Shown: positions 18,527 to 28,679, counted from the first letter of the stretch. The stretch: DNA of 64,000 bases from Streptococcus cristatus (GCF_003943515.1 NZ_RJPT01000001.1:88945-152944); one strand, 5' to 3'. Notes: a model not told the origin generated them from the sequence alone. Numbers and translations: made by a program.

Positions 18527-19339
18527 CTAATTTCTGAAATCCTCATCACGAAAATGTGTTTTGTAGAAAATAATCACCAAATAAAGAACAAACAAGATAT
18601 TTTGAACGGTGATAATCGTAGGCAGGCTTTGCCCAAATAAGCCGCAGATAAGGCCGATAATCGTTGGTAATCCTAGGCAGTTGAGGATAAAATGATAGCA
18701 TTCTTTAAAGGTTTTAAAAGAAAATAACCGTGATTTCTTGGTCAGATAGAGCAGGAAGGAAGCACCGAGTGCTAGAAAGGCAAAGTTGATGCTAAAGAGG
18801 AAGCCTGCGGAGAGGACTAGAAAGAGGCTGATCACCAAGCGGTTTTGTTGGAACCAGTCTTTAGAAATAGCTTTGGTAAGGGCTTCTTTACTTTTCAGAG
18901 CCTTCTGGTCAATGGCTTGGTAGCGGATATTGGCCAGTTCTTTTCCTTCTTTAGTGATTTTGAGATTTTCTTTGTTGAAGTAAAGCGTCAACTCCTTGCC
19001 TAATTTGAGCTCCTCATGATGGCCGATAATGACAGTCCCAGCGGCATTGTGATGAATGCCTTCAGGATTTTCAGTGGTCAGTATATGGTCTTTTATCTGG
19101 GCATGATGGTCAAAGTCAATCATCACGTCTTCATCCAGAGTGTCAAATGCCTTATCAACAAAAGTATCCAGAGCATAGCTCGTCAAAGATGCTGTTTGAA
19201 CGGCCACGGGAATCAAAGACAGAGAAATCAAAAAGATGCTGGTAAAGATGAGCTGGAACCAGCTAAGCATCCGACGATTGGCGAAAGTTTTTCTAAAACC
19301 AATCAAGCTCGAAAAATAATTAAAAGGATAAGGTAACAT
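18527..19339 (-). CDS. malA: Maltodextrin utilisation membrane protein MalA (DUF1189)
   Basis: 270 residues. A hydrophobic helix at about 28-50, an extracytoplasmic region of about 110 residues, then three or four helices clustered in the C-terminal half: the DUF1189 layout. The position directly before malR matches pneumococcal malA. Its biochemical role is not known. GAGG precedes the ATG. Upstream, a TATAAT (minus, 19362-19357) and a GGCCAATAA/TTATTGGC inverted repeat (19372-19394) may be its promoter region. Confidence 0.85.
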   Translation of the reverse strand: MLPYPFNYFSSLIGFRKTFANRRMLSWFQLIFTSIFLISLSLIPVAVQTASLTSYALDTFVDKAFDTLDEDVMIDFDHHAQIKDHILTTENPEGIHHNAAGTVIIGHHEELKLGKELTLYFNKENLKITKEGKELANIRYQAIDQKALKSKEALTKAISKDWFQQNRLVISLFLVLSAGFLFSINFAFLALGASFLLYLTKKSRLFSFKTFKECYHFILNCLGLPTIIGLICGLFGQSLPTIITVQNILFVLYLVIIFYKTHFRDEDFRN

Positions 19340-19424
19340 AGCTGCCTCTTTCTAAAATTATAATCAGGTGGTGGCCAATAAAGAACTTATTGGCTGCCAT
19401 ATAACTATAATTGTCTTTAAATCA

Positions 19425-19461
19425 AAAACAGGGTGGGACAAGATTATCCCTTGTCTCCACC
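19425..19461 (-). terminator. Terminator of malXCD
   Basis: Minus strand GTGGAGACAAG pairs with CTTGTCCCAC (one mismatch) and is followed by a T-run; the stem overlaps the malD stop codon. Confidence 0.8.
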
Positions 19462-20286
19462 ACTTGTTAAACCAGATACAAAATTCTTTTGCAGGAAGAA
19501 GAAGAGAATACAGATTGGAAGGGCAGTGAGAATCGCACCGGCAGCAAAGAAGGCAATTTTTTGATTCTTGACATCGCTGACGAAGGTACGAAGACCAACT
19601 GCAACCGTATAAAATTCTTTTTCACGAAGAAGGAAGCTGGAGAGGATATAGTCTCCGAAAGGTCCCATGAAGGCCCAGAGAGCTTGCACAGCAATCATTG
19701 GACGAACGAGGGGCAGGACAATCTGCCAGAAACGTCTGAAATGACCAGCACCGTCTAATTTAGCTGACTCATCTAGAGACATAGGAACGGTATCGAAGTA
19801 TCCTTTCATCAACCAAGCATTCATTGGAATACCACCACCCACATAAAGGAAGATGAGGAACCAGCTTTGGTTGAGGGCATTGAGCATCAGCGCCATAACG
19901 AAGAAGGCGGTCAGAGCTGCAATAGTTGGCACCATTTGGATAATCAAGAAGAAAACCAAACTTTGCTTTCTTGCGATGAAATTGTAACGGCTGTATGCAT
20001 AACCTGCAAGTACCACTATACTGGTTTGGACAATCATTGTCAAGACGGCAATGATAATGGTGTTAAAGTACCAAGTACCATATAGAGTCTCTGAGAAGAG
20101 ACGAGAGAAGTTTTCCAGACTGAAGTTGATGTCTGTGTCTAGCTTGAAGGCCACGACATTCCCCGTCTTGAAAGCAGACATGATCGTGATCAAGAGTGGG
20201 TAGAGAATGATAATAGAAAGCACTACAAGGTAGAGATAGGTCAAACTGTGGTTGATAAAACGTTTAAATTTAACAGAACTATTCAT
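19444..20286 (-). CDS. malD: Maltodextrin ABC transporter permease MalD (MalG type)
   Basis: 280 residues from the ATG at 20286 ([14 protein letters not shown]); GGAGG lies 9 nt upstream and the malC stop ends two bases before. Six helices and the EAA loop [21 protein letters not shown], through which permeases contact the ATPase. The ATPase is not encoded here; streptococci usually use the shared MsmK. Last gene of malX-malC-malD. Confidence 0.93.
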   Translation of the reverse strand: MNSSVKFKRFINHSLTYLYLVVLSIIILYPLLITIMSAFKTGNVVAFKLDTDINFSLENFSRLFSETLYGTWYFNTIIIAVLTMIVQTSIVVLAGYAYSRYNFIARKQSLVFFLIIQMVPTIAALTAFFVMALMLNALNQSWFLIFLYVGGGIPMNAWLMKGYFDTVPMSLDESAKLDGAGHFRRFWQIVLPLVRPMIAVQALWAFMGPFGDYILSSFLLREKEFYTVAVGLRTFVSDVKNQKIAFFAAGAILTALPICILFFFLQKNFVSGLTSGGDKG

Positions 20287-20287
20287 C

Positions 20288-21577
20288 TTATACATCCTCC
20301 ATATCAAATGCGTGTAGTTTCTTGAAGGCAATCATAGAGATAGAGATGACGATGATGGAGATGATGAGGGTAACGGCCGCCGCCATTGAATATTGCGGTG
20401 CTGTACCTGTGGTCAAACGATAAATCCAAGAGATCAGGATATCAGTTGAGCCGGCTCCTCCACCGACACTACCAGGACCACCTGCATTGAAGAGGTAGAT
20501 GATTGAGAAGTTATTAAAGTTAAAGGTGTATTGACTGATCAAAGTTGGTGCCGCAACTGCCAAGATCATTGGGAAAGTGATGCTGCGGAATTTCTGCCAA
20601 GCATTGGCTCCGTCGATGTAGGCAGCTTCGTAAAGGTCATTTGGAATAGACTGCAAGATACCTAAGGTCAGGACATAGATATAAGGGAATCCAAGCCAAC
20701 CTTGCATCATAATCAGAGCAATCTTAGTCCAAGTCGGATCAGTCTTCCACGGAATCAGCTGTCCATCTAGGAAGGGAAGAACCTTGCTGAGAAGCGGGAT
20801 GACTTGAGTGTTGATGGCACCGATACTATCGTTGAACATATTTGAGAAAGTCAGGATAGTGATAAAGGCTGGAACTGCCCAAGGAAGCAGGAAGATAACA
20901 CCGAAGATGCGTTTTCCTTTGATGAATGGTTGGTTGGCAATAATAGCAGTGAAAATACCGATTACGATTTGCAAAGTAGAGGCTGCTAGTGCCCAGATGA
21001 TAGTCCAAGTCAAGACAGAACCAAAGGCCGCACGGAAGGTACTCAATTGCCAAATATTGGCAAAGTTGGTAAAGCCAACCCAATCCAAGAGTTTATTTGG
21101 TGGCAAGTGTTTGAAATCATAGTTGGTAAAGGCGATCAAGAGCGTTACCAATACGGGGAAAATGATAGCAAAGGTCATTGCCAGATAAGAAGGGATGATG
21201 AGTAAGTAAGGGAAGCCATTTTCATAGATTCCATCAAACATTTCCTTCAAGGTAGTGTGAACAGGATAATCATTGTTCCACTGTTTAGCAACCGTCCGAG
21301 CATCCTTCAAGTTAAATCCATAGAAAATCAGGAAAAAAGCTACAAGGATGAGGTGGAAGGCACCACGGATCAGCATGAAGAGTGAGTTGTCCCCACGGAC
21401 TTCACCAAGAGTGATGAGATTTTCAATTTCTGGTAGGGCAATAGCTGCGAAATAAGCTAAAAATGCAACTGTAACCCCAAGAAAGATGTATCCTTTGGCT
21501 TTTTGATCATTATAGATTTGCCCCAACCCTGGAATGAGGGAGCGCAACATGGCTTGTTTGGGATCTTTTTTTGTCAT
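20288..21577 (-). CDS. malC: Maltodextrin ABC transporter permease MalC (MalF type)
   Basis: 429 residues. An N-terminal helix bundle (two helices within the first 90 residues) precedes the core six-helix permease domain; the EAA loop reads [22 protein letters not shown] long C-terminal half with [15 protein letters not shown] is typical of MalF-type subunits. Follows malX after a stem-loop and precedes malD without a gap. Confidence 0.93.
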   Translation of the reverse strand: MTKKDPKQAMLRSLIPGLGQIYNDQKAKGYIFLGVTVAFLAYFAAIALPEIENLITLGEVRGDNSLFMLIRGAFHLILVAFFLIFYGFNLKDARTVAKQWNNDYPVHTTLKEMFDGIYENGFPYLLIIPSYLAMTFAIIFPVLVTLLIAFTNYDFKHLPPNKLLDWVGFTNFANIWQLSTFRAAFGSVLTWTIIWALAASTLQIVIGIFTAIIANQPFIKGKRIFGVIFLLPWAVPAFITILTFSNMFNDSIGAINTQVIPLLSKVLPFLDGQLIPWKTDPTWTKIALIMMQGWLGFPYIYVLTLGILQSIPNDLYEAAYIDGANAWQKFRSITFPMILAVAAPTLISQYTFNFNNFSIIYLFNAGGPGSVGGGAGSTDILISWIYRLTTGTAPQYSMAAAVTLIISIIVISISMIAFKKLHAFDMEDV

Positions 21578-21682
21578 TGTAGTCTCCTTAGATACGAGAA
21601 AGATTGAGGAATTGCAGTAAGTACAAGTCCTAATCTGAGTTTTTCTTATTAGAAGATAGAATAAATCCTCATTCTATCAAAC

Positions 21683-21709
21683 AAGGGGTAGGGAAAATTC
21701 CCACCCCTT
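21683..21709 (-). other. Stem-loop between malX and malC
   Basis: AAGGGG T A GGG / CCC A CCCCTT hairpin, few T residues downstream on minus. It resembles a partial terminator or RNA-stabilising hairpin that would favour malX over malCD; inference. Confidence 0.5.
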
Positions 21710-21722
21710 TATTTAAACTTGC

Positions 21723-22982
21723 TTATTTGTTGCCGAATTTTTGATCGATAGTTTCTTTGATCAATTTAACAGCATCTTCAGCTGAAGTTTTAGCATCTTT
21801 CTTGCCGCTTACAGCATCGAAGAGCATGTTCTTAGCTGGATCCCAAACAGTACTCATTTCAGAGATGTTTGGCATTGGTTCTGCAGATTTGAACTGTTTA
21901 ACAACCGCATCTGTCAATTCATCTTTCTTGCTTACAGCGTATTCACGTGCTTCTGTGTTAGCAGGAACTTCGTTTGTTGCATCGTAAAGAGCTTTTTGTT
22001 GTGCAGTTGATGCAAGGAAGTTAACGAATTTTTGTGCGCCGTCAACGTTCTTAGAACCAGCAGGGATGACCCAAGCTTTACCACCACCAAAGGCTTTGTA
22101 TTCTTTGCCGTTTGGAAGTGTTGGGATAGTTGCTACACCGTAGTTTACTTTAGCTTCTTTAAGAGATGCAGCTTTCCAAGGACCGTCGATGATTGCTGCA
22201 GTTTTTCCACCTTGGAATTGAGTTTGGATCAAGTTAGGAGCACCTTCTGTATCTTGCATACCTTTAGGCCATTTTGCATACCAAGTTTTAGCGTACTCAA
22301 TTCCTTTGATAGCACCTTCGTTAGCCAAACCTACATCTTTAGGATCTGTACCGTCTTTACCGAAGACATAAGCGCCGTTTCCAGAAAGGAGACCGTAAGC
22401 ATAGTAGAAGTTTGTCCAGTCAGCAAGGAAAGCAGTTGTTTTACCGTCTTCTCCTTCAAAAGCGTACTTGCTATCTTTAGCCAATTCTTCAAGTTCAGCA
22501 AATGTTGTAGGAGCTTTTTGGATCAGGTCTTTGTTATAGTACATTACTAAGGTCTCGATAACAGCAGGAGCACCGTAAGTAGTACCGTCGATTGATACCA
22601 AAGATTTAGTAGTATCGTCAGCTTTTGCATCTTTACCTAACTCAACTTCTGAAAGTTGTCCGTCAGCACCTAGGCTTCCTACGCGGTCGTATGGTGCCAT
22701 CATGACATCTGGAGATTTACCAGATTGGTTGTCAAGTGAAAGGTTATCAAGACCTGTAAGAGCATCACCAGTTTTGATAGTGACCTTTGTTCCGGTTTCT
22801 TTTTCGTAAGCTTTGGCAGCTTCTTCCATGTAGCTCTTGTAGCCTGGGTCTACATAAGCAGTCAATTCGTTGCTTGCAGCAGTTTCTTTTTTAGAAGATT
22901 TGCTACCGCAGGCTGTCAAAATAAAACCTGCTAAAGCAACAGTACCGAGAACAGCAACGCTCTTCAACATTTTGTTTTTCAT
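21723..22982 (-). CDS. malX: Maltodextrin-binding lipoprotein
   Basis: 419 residues. Signal peptide with lipobox ILTAC; the lipidated cysteine is residue 25. The mature part is a solute-binding protein of the MalE type (PDVMMAPYDRVGSL, FLADWTNFYYAYGLL, IDGPWKAASLKEAKVNYGVA). It captures maltodextrins for MalC-MalD. AGGAGG precedes the ATG. Transcription comes from the operator-flanked promoter at 23067-23095. Confidence 0.95.
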   Translation of the reverse strand: MKNKMLKSVAVLGTVALAGFILTACGSKSSKKETAASNELTAYVDPGYKSYMEEAAKAYEKETGTKVTIKTGDALTGLDNLSLDNQSGKSPDVMMAPYDRVGSLGADGQLSEVELGKDAKADDTTKSLVSIDGTTYGAPAVIETLVMYYNKDLIQKAPTTFAELEELAKDSKYAFEGEDGKTTAFLADWTNFYYAYGLLSGNGAYVFGKDGTDPKDVGLANEGAIKGIEYAKTWYAKWPKGMQDTEGAPNLIQTQFQGGKTAAIIDGPWKAASLKEAKVNYGVATIPTLPNGKEYKAFGGGKAWVIPAGSKNVDGAQKFVNFLASTAQQKALYDATNEVPANTEAREYAVSKKDELTDAVVKQFKSAEPMPNISEMSTVWDPAKNMLFDAVSGKKDAKTSAEDAVKLIKETIDQKFGNK

Positions 22983-23039
22983 GATTATTCCTCCTAAAGA
23001 ATAAAAAATATAATACCATCTAAGAACACGCTTGCATAG

Positions 23040-23052
23040 CGCAAACGTTTTC
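23040..23052. promoter_or_regulatory. Candidate MalR operator, malX side
   Basis: CGCAAACGTTTTC, about +8 to +20 relative to the predicted malX start. The same 13 bases occur on the malQ side. Confidence 0.7.
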
Positions 23053-23066
23053 TTGAACTTAAAATA

Positions 23067-23095
23067 ATTTTAGCACAAAAGGTAAACGCTTGCAA
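23067..23095 (-). promoter_or_regulatory. malXCD promoter
   Basis: Minus strand TTGCAA (23095-23090), 17-bp spacer, TAAAAT (23072-23067) with an upstream TGC giving an extended -10. Confidence 0.7.
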
Positions 23096-23101
23096 GCGTT
23101 T
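23084..23101. promoter_or_regulatory. 18-bp perfect palindrome over the malX -35: CcpA and/or MalR site
   Basis: AAACGCTTG CAAGCGTTT. Read either way, the flanks give a 15/16 match to the CRE consensus WTGNAARCGNWWWCAW (TTGCAAGCGTTTTTAA on plus), so catabolite repression is likely. Confidence 0.65.
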
Positions 23102-23211
23102 TTAAGAAAATTTTAAAAAATTTTTAAGGAAAGAGTGTTAATTTAGATGATATATAAGGAAAGAAAATGGAAATCTATGGTATAATAAATAAAAAAAGTT
23201 TTTTAAAAAGC

Positions 23212-23240
23212 TTGCACTTGAAAAAAAAATAGGTTATAAT
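23212..23240 (+). promoter_or_regulatory. malQP promoter
   Basis: TTGCAC at 23212-23217, 17-bp spacer, TATAAT at 23235-23240. Confidence 0.65.
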
Positions 23241-23248
23241 TCAAGCAA

Positions 23249-23263
23249 CGCAAACGTTTTCGC
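23249..23263. promoter_or_regulatory. Candidate MalR operator, malQ side
   Basis: CGCAAACGTTTTCGC, at about +2 to +16 of the predicted malQ transcript. Confidence 0.7.
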
Positions 23264-23284
23264 TAAATAAAGTAGGAAACAAGC

Positions 23285-23314
23285 ATGAAAAAATTTTTGA
23301 GGTGTTACATATGA
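23285..23314 (+). CDS. Possible 9-residue leader ORF overlapping malQ
   Basis: MKKFLRCYI then TGA, whose last bases overlap the malQ ATG (ATGA). TAGGAAAC precedes it at a usable distance. It could couple ribosomes into malQ or be chance. Confidence 0.25.
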   Translation: MKKFLRCYI

Positions 23315-24819
23315 AAGCGAGACAAAGTGGTGTATTGATGCACATTTCCTCTTTGCCAGGCAAGTACGGGATTGGTTCTTTTGGTCAGTCTGCTTATGAT
23401 TTTGTGGATTTCTTAGTTAGAACGAAGCAACGTTATTGGCAAATCTTGCCTTTGGGAACGACTAGTTACGGGGACTCTCCTTACCAGTCTTTCTCAGCCT
23501 TTGCAGGGAATACTCACTTTATTGATTTGGATTTCTTGATTGACGAAGGCCTGTTGGCAGAAGAAGATCTAAAAGGTGTTGATTTTGGTGATGATCCAAA
23601 AGCTGTGGATTATGCAAAAGTATTTGAAGCACGTCGTCCTCTTTTGGAAAAAGCGGTTGCTCGTTTCCTTAAAGTTGGCGATCTTGACAAATTCCGTCAC
23701 TTTGTTGCGGAAAATGCAGCTTGGTTGGAGCTTTTTGCGGAATACATGGCTGTTAAAGAGCATTTTGATCTGAAAGCTTGGACAGAATGGCCAGATGAAG
23801 CAATTCGTCGTCGCCAACCAGAAAGCTTGGCTAGCTATCGTGAGAAATTGGCAGACAAGCTGGAGTACCATCGTGTAACTCAATATCTCTTCTTTAAACA
23901 ATGGCTAGAACTCAAGAAATATGCCAATGACCATCACATCGAAATCGTTGGAGACATGCCAATCTATGTAGCTGCTGACAGTGCAGATGTCTGGGCTCAG
24001 CCTCACTTCTTCAAGACAGATAAGCAAGGTCGCCCAGTCAAGGTTGCTGGCTGCCCACCAGATGAATTTTCAGAGACTGGCCAATTGTGGGGTAACCCAA
24101 TTTATAATTGGGATGCCATGGATCAAGATGGCTATGCTTGGTGGATTGAGCGCCTGCGCGAAAGCTTTAAGATTTACGACATTGTTCGGATCGACCACTT
24201 CCGTGGCTTTGAGTCTTATTGGGAAGTGCCAGCTGAGTCTGACACAGCAGCTACTGGTCACTGGGTCAAAGGTCCAGGTTATAAGTTGTTTGCCGCAGTG
24301 AAAGAAGCTTTAGGTGATTTGAACATCATTGCAGAGGACCTTGGCTTCATGACGGATGAAGTCATTGAATTGCGTGAACGAACTGGCTTCCCAGGTATGA
24401 AGATTCTGCAATTCGCTTTCAATCCAGATGATGAAAGCATCGATAGTCCACACTTGGCGCCACATAATTCTGTGATGTACACTGGTACTCACGACAATAA
24501 TACTGTGTTGGGCTGGTATAAGGATGAGATCGATGATCCAACCCGTGAATACATGGCTCAGTACACTAACCGCAAAGAATACGAAACGGTGCCACATGCA
24601 ATGCTTCGTACAATCTTTGCTTCCGTTAGCTACATGGCTATCGCAACGATGCAAGATTTGCTAGAGCTAGATGGCTCTGCCCGCATGAACCTGCCTTCTA
24701 CAATTGGTGGTAACTGGGCATGGCGGATGACGGCTGAAGAGCTTAACCCGATTGTAGAAGGTCAGCTTTATCATTTGACTAAGGTCTATCGTCGTCTGAA
24801 TACGGACTTACTTTCATAA
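23311..24819 (+). CDS. malQ: 4-alpha-glucanotransferase
   Basis: 502 residues, GH77 amylomaltase, which transfers maltodextrin segments between chains in the cytoplasm. Key segments: GDMPIYVAADSADVW near 214-228, VRIDHFRGFESYW with the nucleophile D295, IAEDLGFM with E342, and GTHDNNT near 393. Start: ATG at 23311 with GAGGTG six bases upstream; a GTG at 23302 overlaps that site. malP follows 38 bp downstream in the same transcript. Confidence 0.95.
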   Translation: MKARQSGVLMHISSLPGKYGIGSFGQSAYDFVDFLVRTKQRYWQILPLGTTSYGDSPYQSFSAFAGNTHFIDLDFLIDEGLLAEEDLKGVDFGDDPKAVDYAKVFEARRPLLEKAVARFLKVGDLDKFRHFVAENAAWLELFAEYMAVKEHFDLKAWTEWPDEAIRRRQPESLASYREKLADKLEYHRVTQYLFFKQWLELKKYANDHHIEIVGDMPIYVAADSADVWAQPHFFKTDKQGRPVKVAGCPPDEFSETGQLWGNPIYNWDAMDQDGYAWWIERLRESFKIYDIVRIDHFRGFESYWEVPAESDTAATGHWVKGPGYKLFAAVKEALGDLNIIAEDLGFMTDEVIELRERTGFPGMKILQFAFNPDDESIDSPHLAPHNSVMYTGTHDNNTVLGWYKDEIDDPTREYMAQYTNRKEYETVPHAMLRTIFASVSYMAIATMQDLLELDGSARMNLPSTIGGNWAWRMTAEELNPIVEGQLYHLTKVYRRLNTDLLS

Positions 24820-24857
24820 GACAATAAATTTCAATACTTTCTAAACTAGGAGAAATC

Positions 24858-27119
24858 ATGTCAAACTTACAAACATATATCCAAAATACTTATCAAAAGC
24901 AAATTGCTGATTGTAGCAATGAAGAGCTTTACTTGGCTCTCTTGAACTACACAAAATTGGCTAGTGCTCAAAAACCAGTCAATACTGGTAAAAAGAAGCT
25001 CTACTACATCTCAGCTGAGTTTCTTATCGGAAAACTCTTGTCAAACAACTTGATTAACTTGGGTCTTTATGACGATGTGAAAAAAGAACTTGCCACTGCC
25101 GGTAAAGACTTGATCGAAGTTGAAGAAGTAGAATTGGAACCATCTCTTGGTAATGGTGGTTTGGGCCGTTTGGCAGCCTGCTTCTTGGACTCTATCGCAA
25201 CCTTGGGTCTTAATGGTGACGGTGTTGGACTAAACTACCACTTTGGTCTTTTCCAACAAGTCCTTAAAAACAATGAACAAACAACTATTCCAAATTTCTG
25301 GTTGACTGAGCAAAACTGGTTGGTTCGCTCAAGCCGTAGCTACCAAGTGCCATTTGCACACTTCACCTTGACATCAACTCTTTACGATATTGATGTTCCT
25401 GGTTACAAGACAGCTACTAAAAACCGTTTGCGTTTGTTTGACTTGGATTCAGTTGATTCTTCCATCATCAAAGAGGGAATCGAATTTGACAAGACAGATA
25501 TCGCTCACAACTTGACTCTTTTCCTTTATCCAGATGATAGCGACAAGCAAGGTGAATTGCTCCGTATTTTCCAACAATACTTCATGGTTTCAAACGGTGC
25601 ACAATTGATCATCGACGAAGCGATCGAAAAAGGAAGCAACTTGCATGACCTTGCAGACTATGCAGTTGTACAAATCAACGACACTCACCCATCACTGGTT
25701 ATTCCTGAATTGATCCGTCTCTTGACTGCGCGTGGTATCGAGCTTGATGAAGCGATCTCAATCGTTCGTAGCATGACTGCCTACACAAACCACACTATCC
25801 TTGCTGAAGCCCTTGAAAAATGGCCTCTTGAATTCTTGCAAGAAGTGGTTCCTCACTTGGTACCAATCATCAAAGAATTGGATCGTCGTGTCAAAGCAGA
25901 ATACAAAGATCCAGCTGTTCAAATCATTGACGAGAGCGGCCGTGTTCACATGGCACACATGGATATCCACTATGGATACAGCGTTAACGGGGTTGCAGCA
26001 CTCCACACTGAAATCTTGAAGAACTCTGAGTTGAAAGCTTTCTACGATATTTATCCAGAGAAATTCAACAACAAGACAAACGGTATTACATTCCGTCGTT
26101 GGCTTATGCACGCTAACCCACGTTTGTCTAGCTACTTAGATGAACTTCTTGGTCGCGACTGGCACCATGATGCTGCTAAGTTGGAAGGCCTACTTGACTT
26201 TGCTGGTAAGCAAGAAGTGAAAGAAAAGTTGGAAGGCATTAAGTCTCACAATAAGCGTAAATTGGCTCGTCACTTGAAGGAAGCTCAAGGTGTGGAAATC
26301 AATCCAGATTCTATCTTTGATATCCAAATCAAGCGTCTACACGAGTACAAACGCCAACAAATGAACGCTTTGTATGTGATCCACAAATACTTGGACATCA
26401 AGGCTGGTAACATTCCTGCTCGCCCAATCACTGTCTTCTTTGGTGGTAAGGCAGCGCCTGCTTACACAATTGCCCAAGACATCATTCACTTGATCCTTTG
26501 CTTGTCAGAAATCATCGCGAATGACCCAGCAGTGGCACCACACTTGCAAGTGGTTATGGTTGAGAACTATAACGTTACAGCATCAAGCTTCTTGATTGCA
26601 GCTGGTGATATTTCTGAGCAAATTTCACTTGCTTCTAAAGAAGCTTCAGGTACTGGTAACATGAAATTCATGCTCAACGGTGCTTTGACACTTGGTACTA
26701 TGGACGGTGCTAACGTGGAAATCGCTGAGTTGGTTGGCAAAGACAACATCTACATCTTTGGTGAAGATTCAGAAACAGTTATCGACCTTTACGCAAAAGC
26801 AGCCTACAAATCAAGCGAATTTTACGCTCGTCCAGCTATCAAACCGTTGGTTGACTTTATCATCAGCGATGCTGTTCTTGCAGTAGGTAAGAAAGAACGC
26901 TTGGAACGTCTTTACAATGAATTGATCAACAAAGACTGGTTCATGACGCTTCTTGATTTGGAAGACTACATCAAAGTCAAAGAGCAAATGCTTGCTGACT
27001 ACGAAGACCGTGATGCATGGTTGGATAAAGTGATCGTTAACATTGCAAAAGCTGGCTTCTTCTCAGCAGATCGTACAATCCAACAATACAATGACGAAGT
27101 ATGGCATTTGGATAACTAA
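24858..27119 (+). CDS. malP: Maltodextrin/glycogen phosphorylase
   Basis: 753 residues, GT35 phosphorylase, which releases glucose-1-phosphate from alpha-1,4-glucan ends. The PLP-binding segment [18 protein letters not shown] carries the cofactor lysine at K603; [17 protein letters not shown] near 95-111 is the conserved N-terminal phosphorylase motif. Strong codon bias suggests high expression. Ends at a terminator 16 bp downstream. glgP is an alternative name; the mal context favours malP. Confidence 0.95.
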   Translation: MSNLQTYIQNTYQKQIADCSNEELYLALLNYTKLASAQKPVNTGKKKLYYISAEFLIGKLLSNNLINLGLYDDVKKELATAGKDLIEVEEVELEPSLGNGGLGRLAACFLDSIATLGLNGDGVGLNYHFGLFQQVLKNNEQTTIPNFWLTEQNWLVRSSRSYQVPFAHFTLTSTLYDIDVPGYKTATKNRLRLFDLDSVDSSIIKEGIEFDKTDIAHNLTLFLYPDDSDKQGELLRIFQQYFMVSNGAQLIIDEAIEKGSNLHDLADYAVVQINDTHPSLVIPELIRLLTARGIELDEAISIVRSMTAYTNHTILAEALEKWPLEFLQEVVPHLVPIIKELDRRVKAEYKDPAVQIIDESGRVHMAHMDIHYGYSVNGVAALHTEILKNSELKAFYDIYPEKFNNKTNGITFRRWLMHANPRLSSYLDELLGRDWHHDAAKLEGLLDFAGKQEVKEKLEGIKSHNKRKLARHLKEAQGVEINPDSIFDIQIKRLHEYKRQQMNALYVIHKYLDIKAGNIPARPITVFFGGKAAPAYTIAQDIIHLILCLSEIIANDPAVAPHLQVVMVENYNVTASSFLIAAGDISEQISLASKEASGTGNMKFMLNGALTLGTMDGANVEIAELVGKDNIYIFGEDSETVIDLYAKAAYKSSEFYARPAIKPLVDFIISDAVLAVGKKERLERLYNELINKDWFMTLLDLEDYIKVKEQMLADYEDRDAWLDKVIVNIAKAGFFSADRTIQQYNDEVWHLDN

Positions 27120-27134
27120 TAAATTGAATAACTT

Positions 27135-27167
27135 AAAAAGCCTAGACAGTCCTGTCTTGGCTTTTCT
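27135..27167 (+). terminator. Terminator of malQP
   Basis: AAAAGCC(t)AGACAG / CTGTCT(t)GGCTTTT hairpin followed by T-rich sequence. Confidence 0.85.
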
Positions 27168-27252
27168 CTTGTTAGAAGACTCGAGTAAGTAACCTTGGAG
27201 GATAAGCTTTTCTGGTAGATAGAGCTTTTAAAATCGTAGCAGACCTTGTCTC

Positions 27253-27281
27253 TTGTCAGTCTTTTCTTTTGGGTGTATAAT
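27253..27281 (+). promoter_or_regulatory. Promoter of the membrane protein at 27313
   Basis: TTGTCA, 17-bp spacer, TATAAT at 27276-27281. Confidence 0.7.
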
Positions 27282-27312
27282 AAGAAAAAGTATTTCTTTA
27301 CAGGAGGTTGTT

Positions 27313-27831
27313 ATGAAAAAGAAACCAATTTATCTCTATGTCTTACTGGGGTTAGAAACAGTAGGCACTTTGTGGGGGCTTATTTCGAAGTTCTCCTCTT
27401 CAAATGATGCCGTGGAAACCTTGCTAAAAGGGGTTAATGAGCCAGCAAAATCTCAGTATGCAACTTACTTTAGTAAGAGCGCTGAACTGTCAGGTTCGCT
27501 AATAAATAATATTTTCTTTTATGTTGGCTTGCTTCTTTTGATTGCAGCTTGGTTCTTCGTTTTTAAGAAAGATATTTTCAAAGCCAATCTTATTTACATC
27601 GCGAACGTTCTTATTGGTCTGATTGGAACAGCGTATGGTTATGTGGTAGCAAAAGGGATTGCAACGTCTTCTTTTTCAGATCCATCCTTACTCTCATCTC
27701 AGATACTAGGCCTGAACTTTACTATTGGCTTCTCTGTTGTTGTTAGTCTTATCTTCCTTTCCATTGTTATCTTTAAGCTGATCAAGCAGCAAAAGGAAGC
27801 TGATACTGTAGAAGTGGCTGAAGAAGATTAA
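27313..27831 (+). CDS. Four-helix membrane protein of unknown function
   Basis: 172 residues from the ATG at 27313, with AGGAGG ten bases upstream and a promoter before that. Helices lie at about 7-26, 68-86, 95-116 and 133-157, with an extracytoplasmic loop between 1 and 2 and an acidic tail (EVAEED). No family recognised. It is a single-gene unit closed by a strong hairpin. Confidence 0.7.
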   Translation: MKKKPIYLYVLLGLETVGTLWGLISKFSSSNDAVETLLKGVNEPAKSQYATYFSKSAELSGSLINNIFFYVGLLLLIAAWFFVFKKDIFKANLIYIANVLIGLIGTAYGYVVAKGIATSSFSDPSLLSSQILGLNFTIGFSVVVSLIFLSIVIFKLIKQQKEADTVEVAEED

Positions 27832-27839
27832 GATTTAGC

Positions 27840-27890
27840 AAATAACATTTACTGCTGATAATCTAGATGGGCAGATAAATGTTATTTTTT
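27840..27890 (+). terminator. Long hairpin terminator
   Basis: AAATAACATTTA ctgc ... gcag a TAAATGTTATTT then TTTT. It lies 15 bp before nrdI. Confidence 0.8.
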
Positions 27891-27904
27891 AGAATGGAGC
27901 AAAT

Positions 27905-28366
27905 ATGAAAGTTTCCTTAGTCTATATCAGCTTGAGCGGCAATACAGAGAGTTTTGTCCGTCGTTTGAGCGACTATTTATTAGAGCAGCATCCGAGTTTA
28001 GATATTGAGAAAATTCACATCAAAGACTTAGTGAAAGAGGGGCATCCGTTCTTTGAAATGGCCAATCCCTTCATCACTTTTCTACCGACCTATCTGGAAG
28101 GTGGTAATGGTGTGGATAATGGCGATGTCGAAATTCTCACGACGGATGTAGCCGATTTTATTGCCTATGGGCAAAATGCTAGCAAGTGTTTGGGAGTTAT
28201 CGGAAGTGGCAACCGTAACTTTAATAATCAGTACTGCCTGACTGCTAAGCAATACAGCCAACGTTTTGGCTTCCCGGTTTTAGCTGATTTTGAAATGCGT
28301 GGTATGTTAGGCGATATTAAAAAAGTAGCTGGCATTATCGAGGAATTGTACGGAATAAAAGCATAA
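27905..28366 (+). CDS. nrdI: Flavodoxin-like NrdI protein
   Basis: 153 residues, FMN-binding NrdI fold: YISLSGNTESFVRRL at the N-terminus (phosphate loop) and GVIGSGNRNFNNQYC near 99-113. NrdI supplies oxidant for assembling the dimanganese-tyrosyl cofactor of class Ib ribonucleotide reductase. No nrdE, nrdF or nrdH is adjacent, so it is an orphan copy, as in several streptococci. No separate promoter is evident between the upstream hairpin and the ATG. Confidence 0.88.
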   Translation: MKVSLVYISLSGNTESFVRRLSDYLLEQHPSLDIEKIHIKDLVKEGHPFFEMANPFITFLPTYLEGGNGVDNGDVEILTTDVADFIAYGQNASKCLGVIGSGNRNFNNQYCLTAKQYSQRFGFPVLADFEMRGMLGDIKKVAGIIEELYGIKA

Positions 28367-28369
28367 GAA

Positions 28370-28409
28370 AAAAGCCGTTCGATCAATATTTTTGACCGAG
28401 CGGCTTTTG
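28370..28409. terminator. Bidirectional terminator between nrdI and the minus-strand gene
   Basis: AAAAGCCG...CGGCTTTT stem with inner TCAA/TTGA pairing. Confidence 0.85.
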
Positions 28410-28412
28410 TTT

Positions 28413-28679
28413 CTATTCTTGACTTGTTTGCTTGCCGGTGATAGTTTCGACCAGCTCTTTTGAATATAAAATTCCTAAACGATAGTTTTTGTTAACGTAA
28501 GCTATAAGGTCATTTTGGTTTTCACTAGTGGCAATTTTTTCTTGGAGTTCTTGTCGAAAATGATCACTTTTTAGGAGTTCCTGCTGCAGCAAAATCTGCA
28601 ACTTTACCTTTTCTCTTTTGTTGTACAAAAAGAGAATGACCAAGCTAAGGGCAACTAAAATATAAGCAGTTTCATTCAT
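28413..28679 (-). CDS. Small single-helix membrane-anchored protein, unknown function
   Basis: 88 residues from MNETAYILVAL at 28679 (GGAAGAG upstream; a start at 28709 would lack a ribosome site). One N-terminal helix (4-20), then a charged, probably coiled-coil stretch (KREKVKLQILLQQELLKSDH). Lies 50 bp after argS on the same strand and is probably co-transcribed with it. No family recognised. Confidence 0.6.
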   Translation of the reverse strand: MNETAYILVALSLVILFLYNKREKVKLQILLQQELLKSDHFRQELQEKIATSENQNDLIAYVNKNYRLGILYSKELVETITGKQTSQE

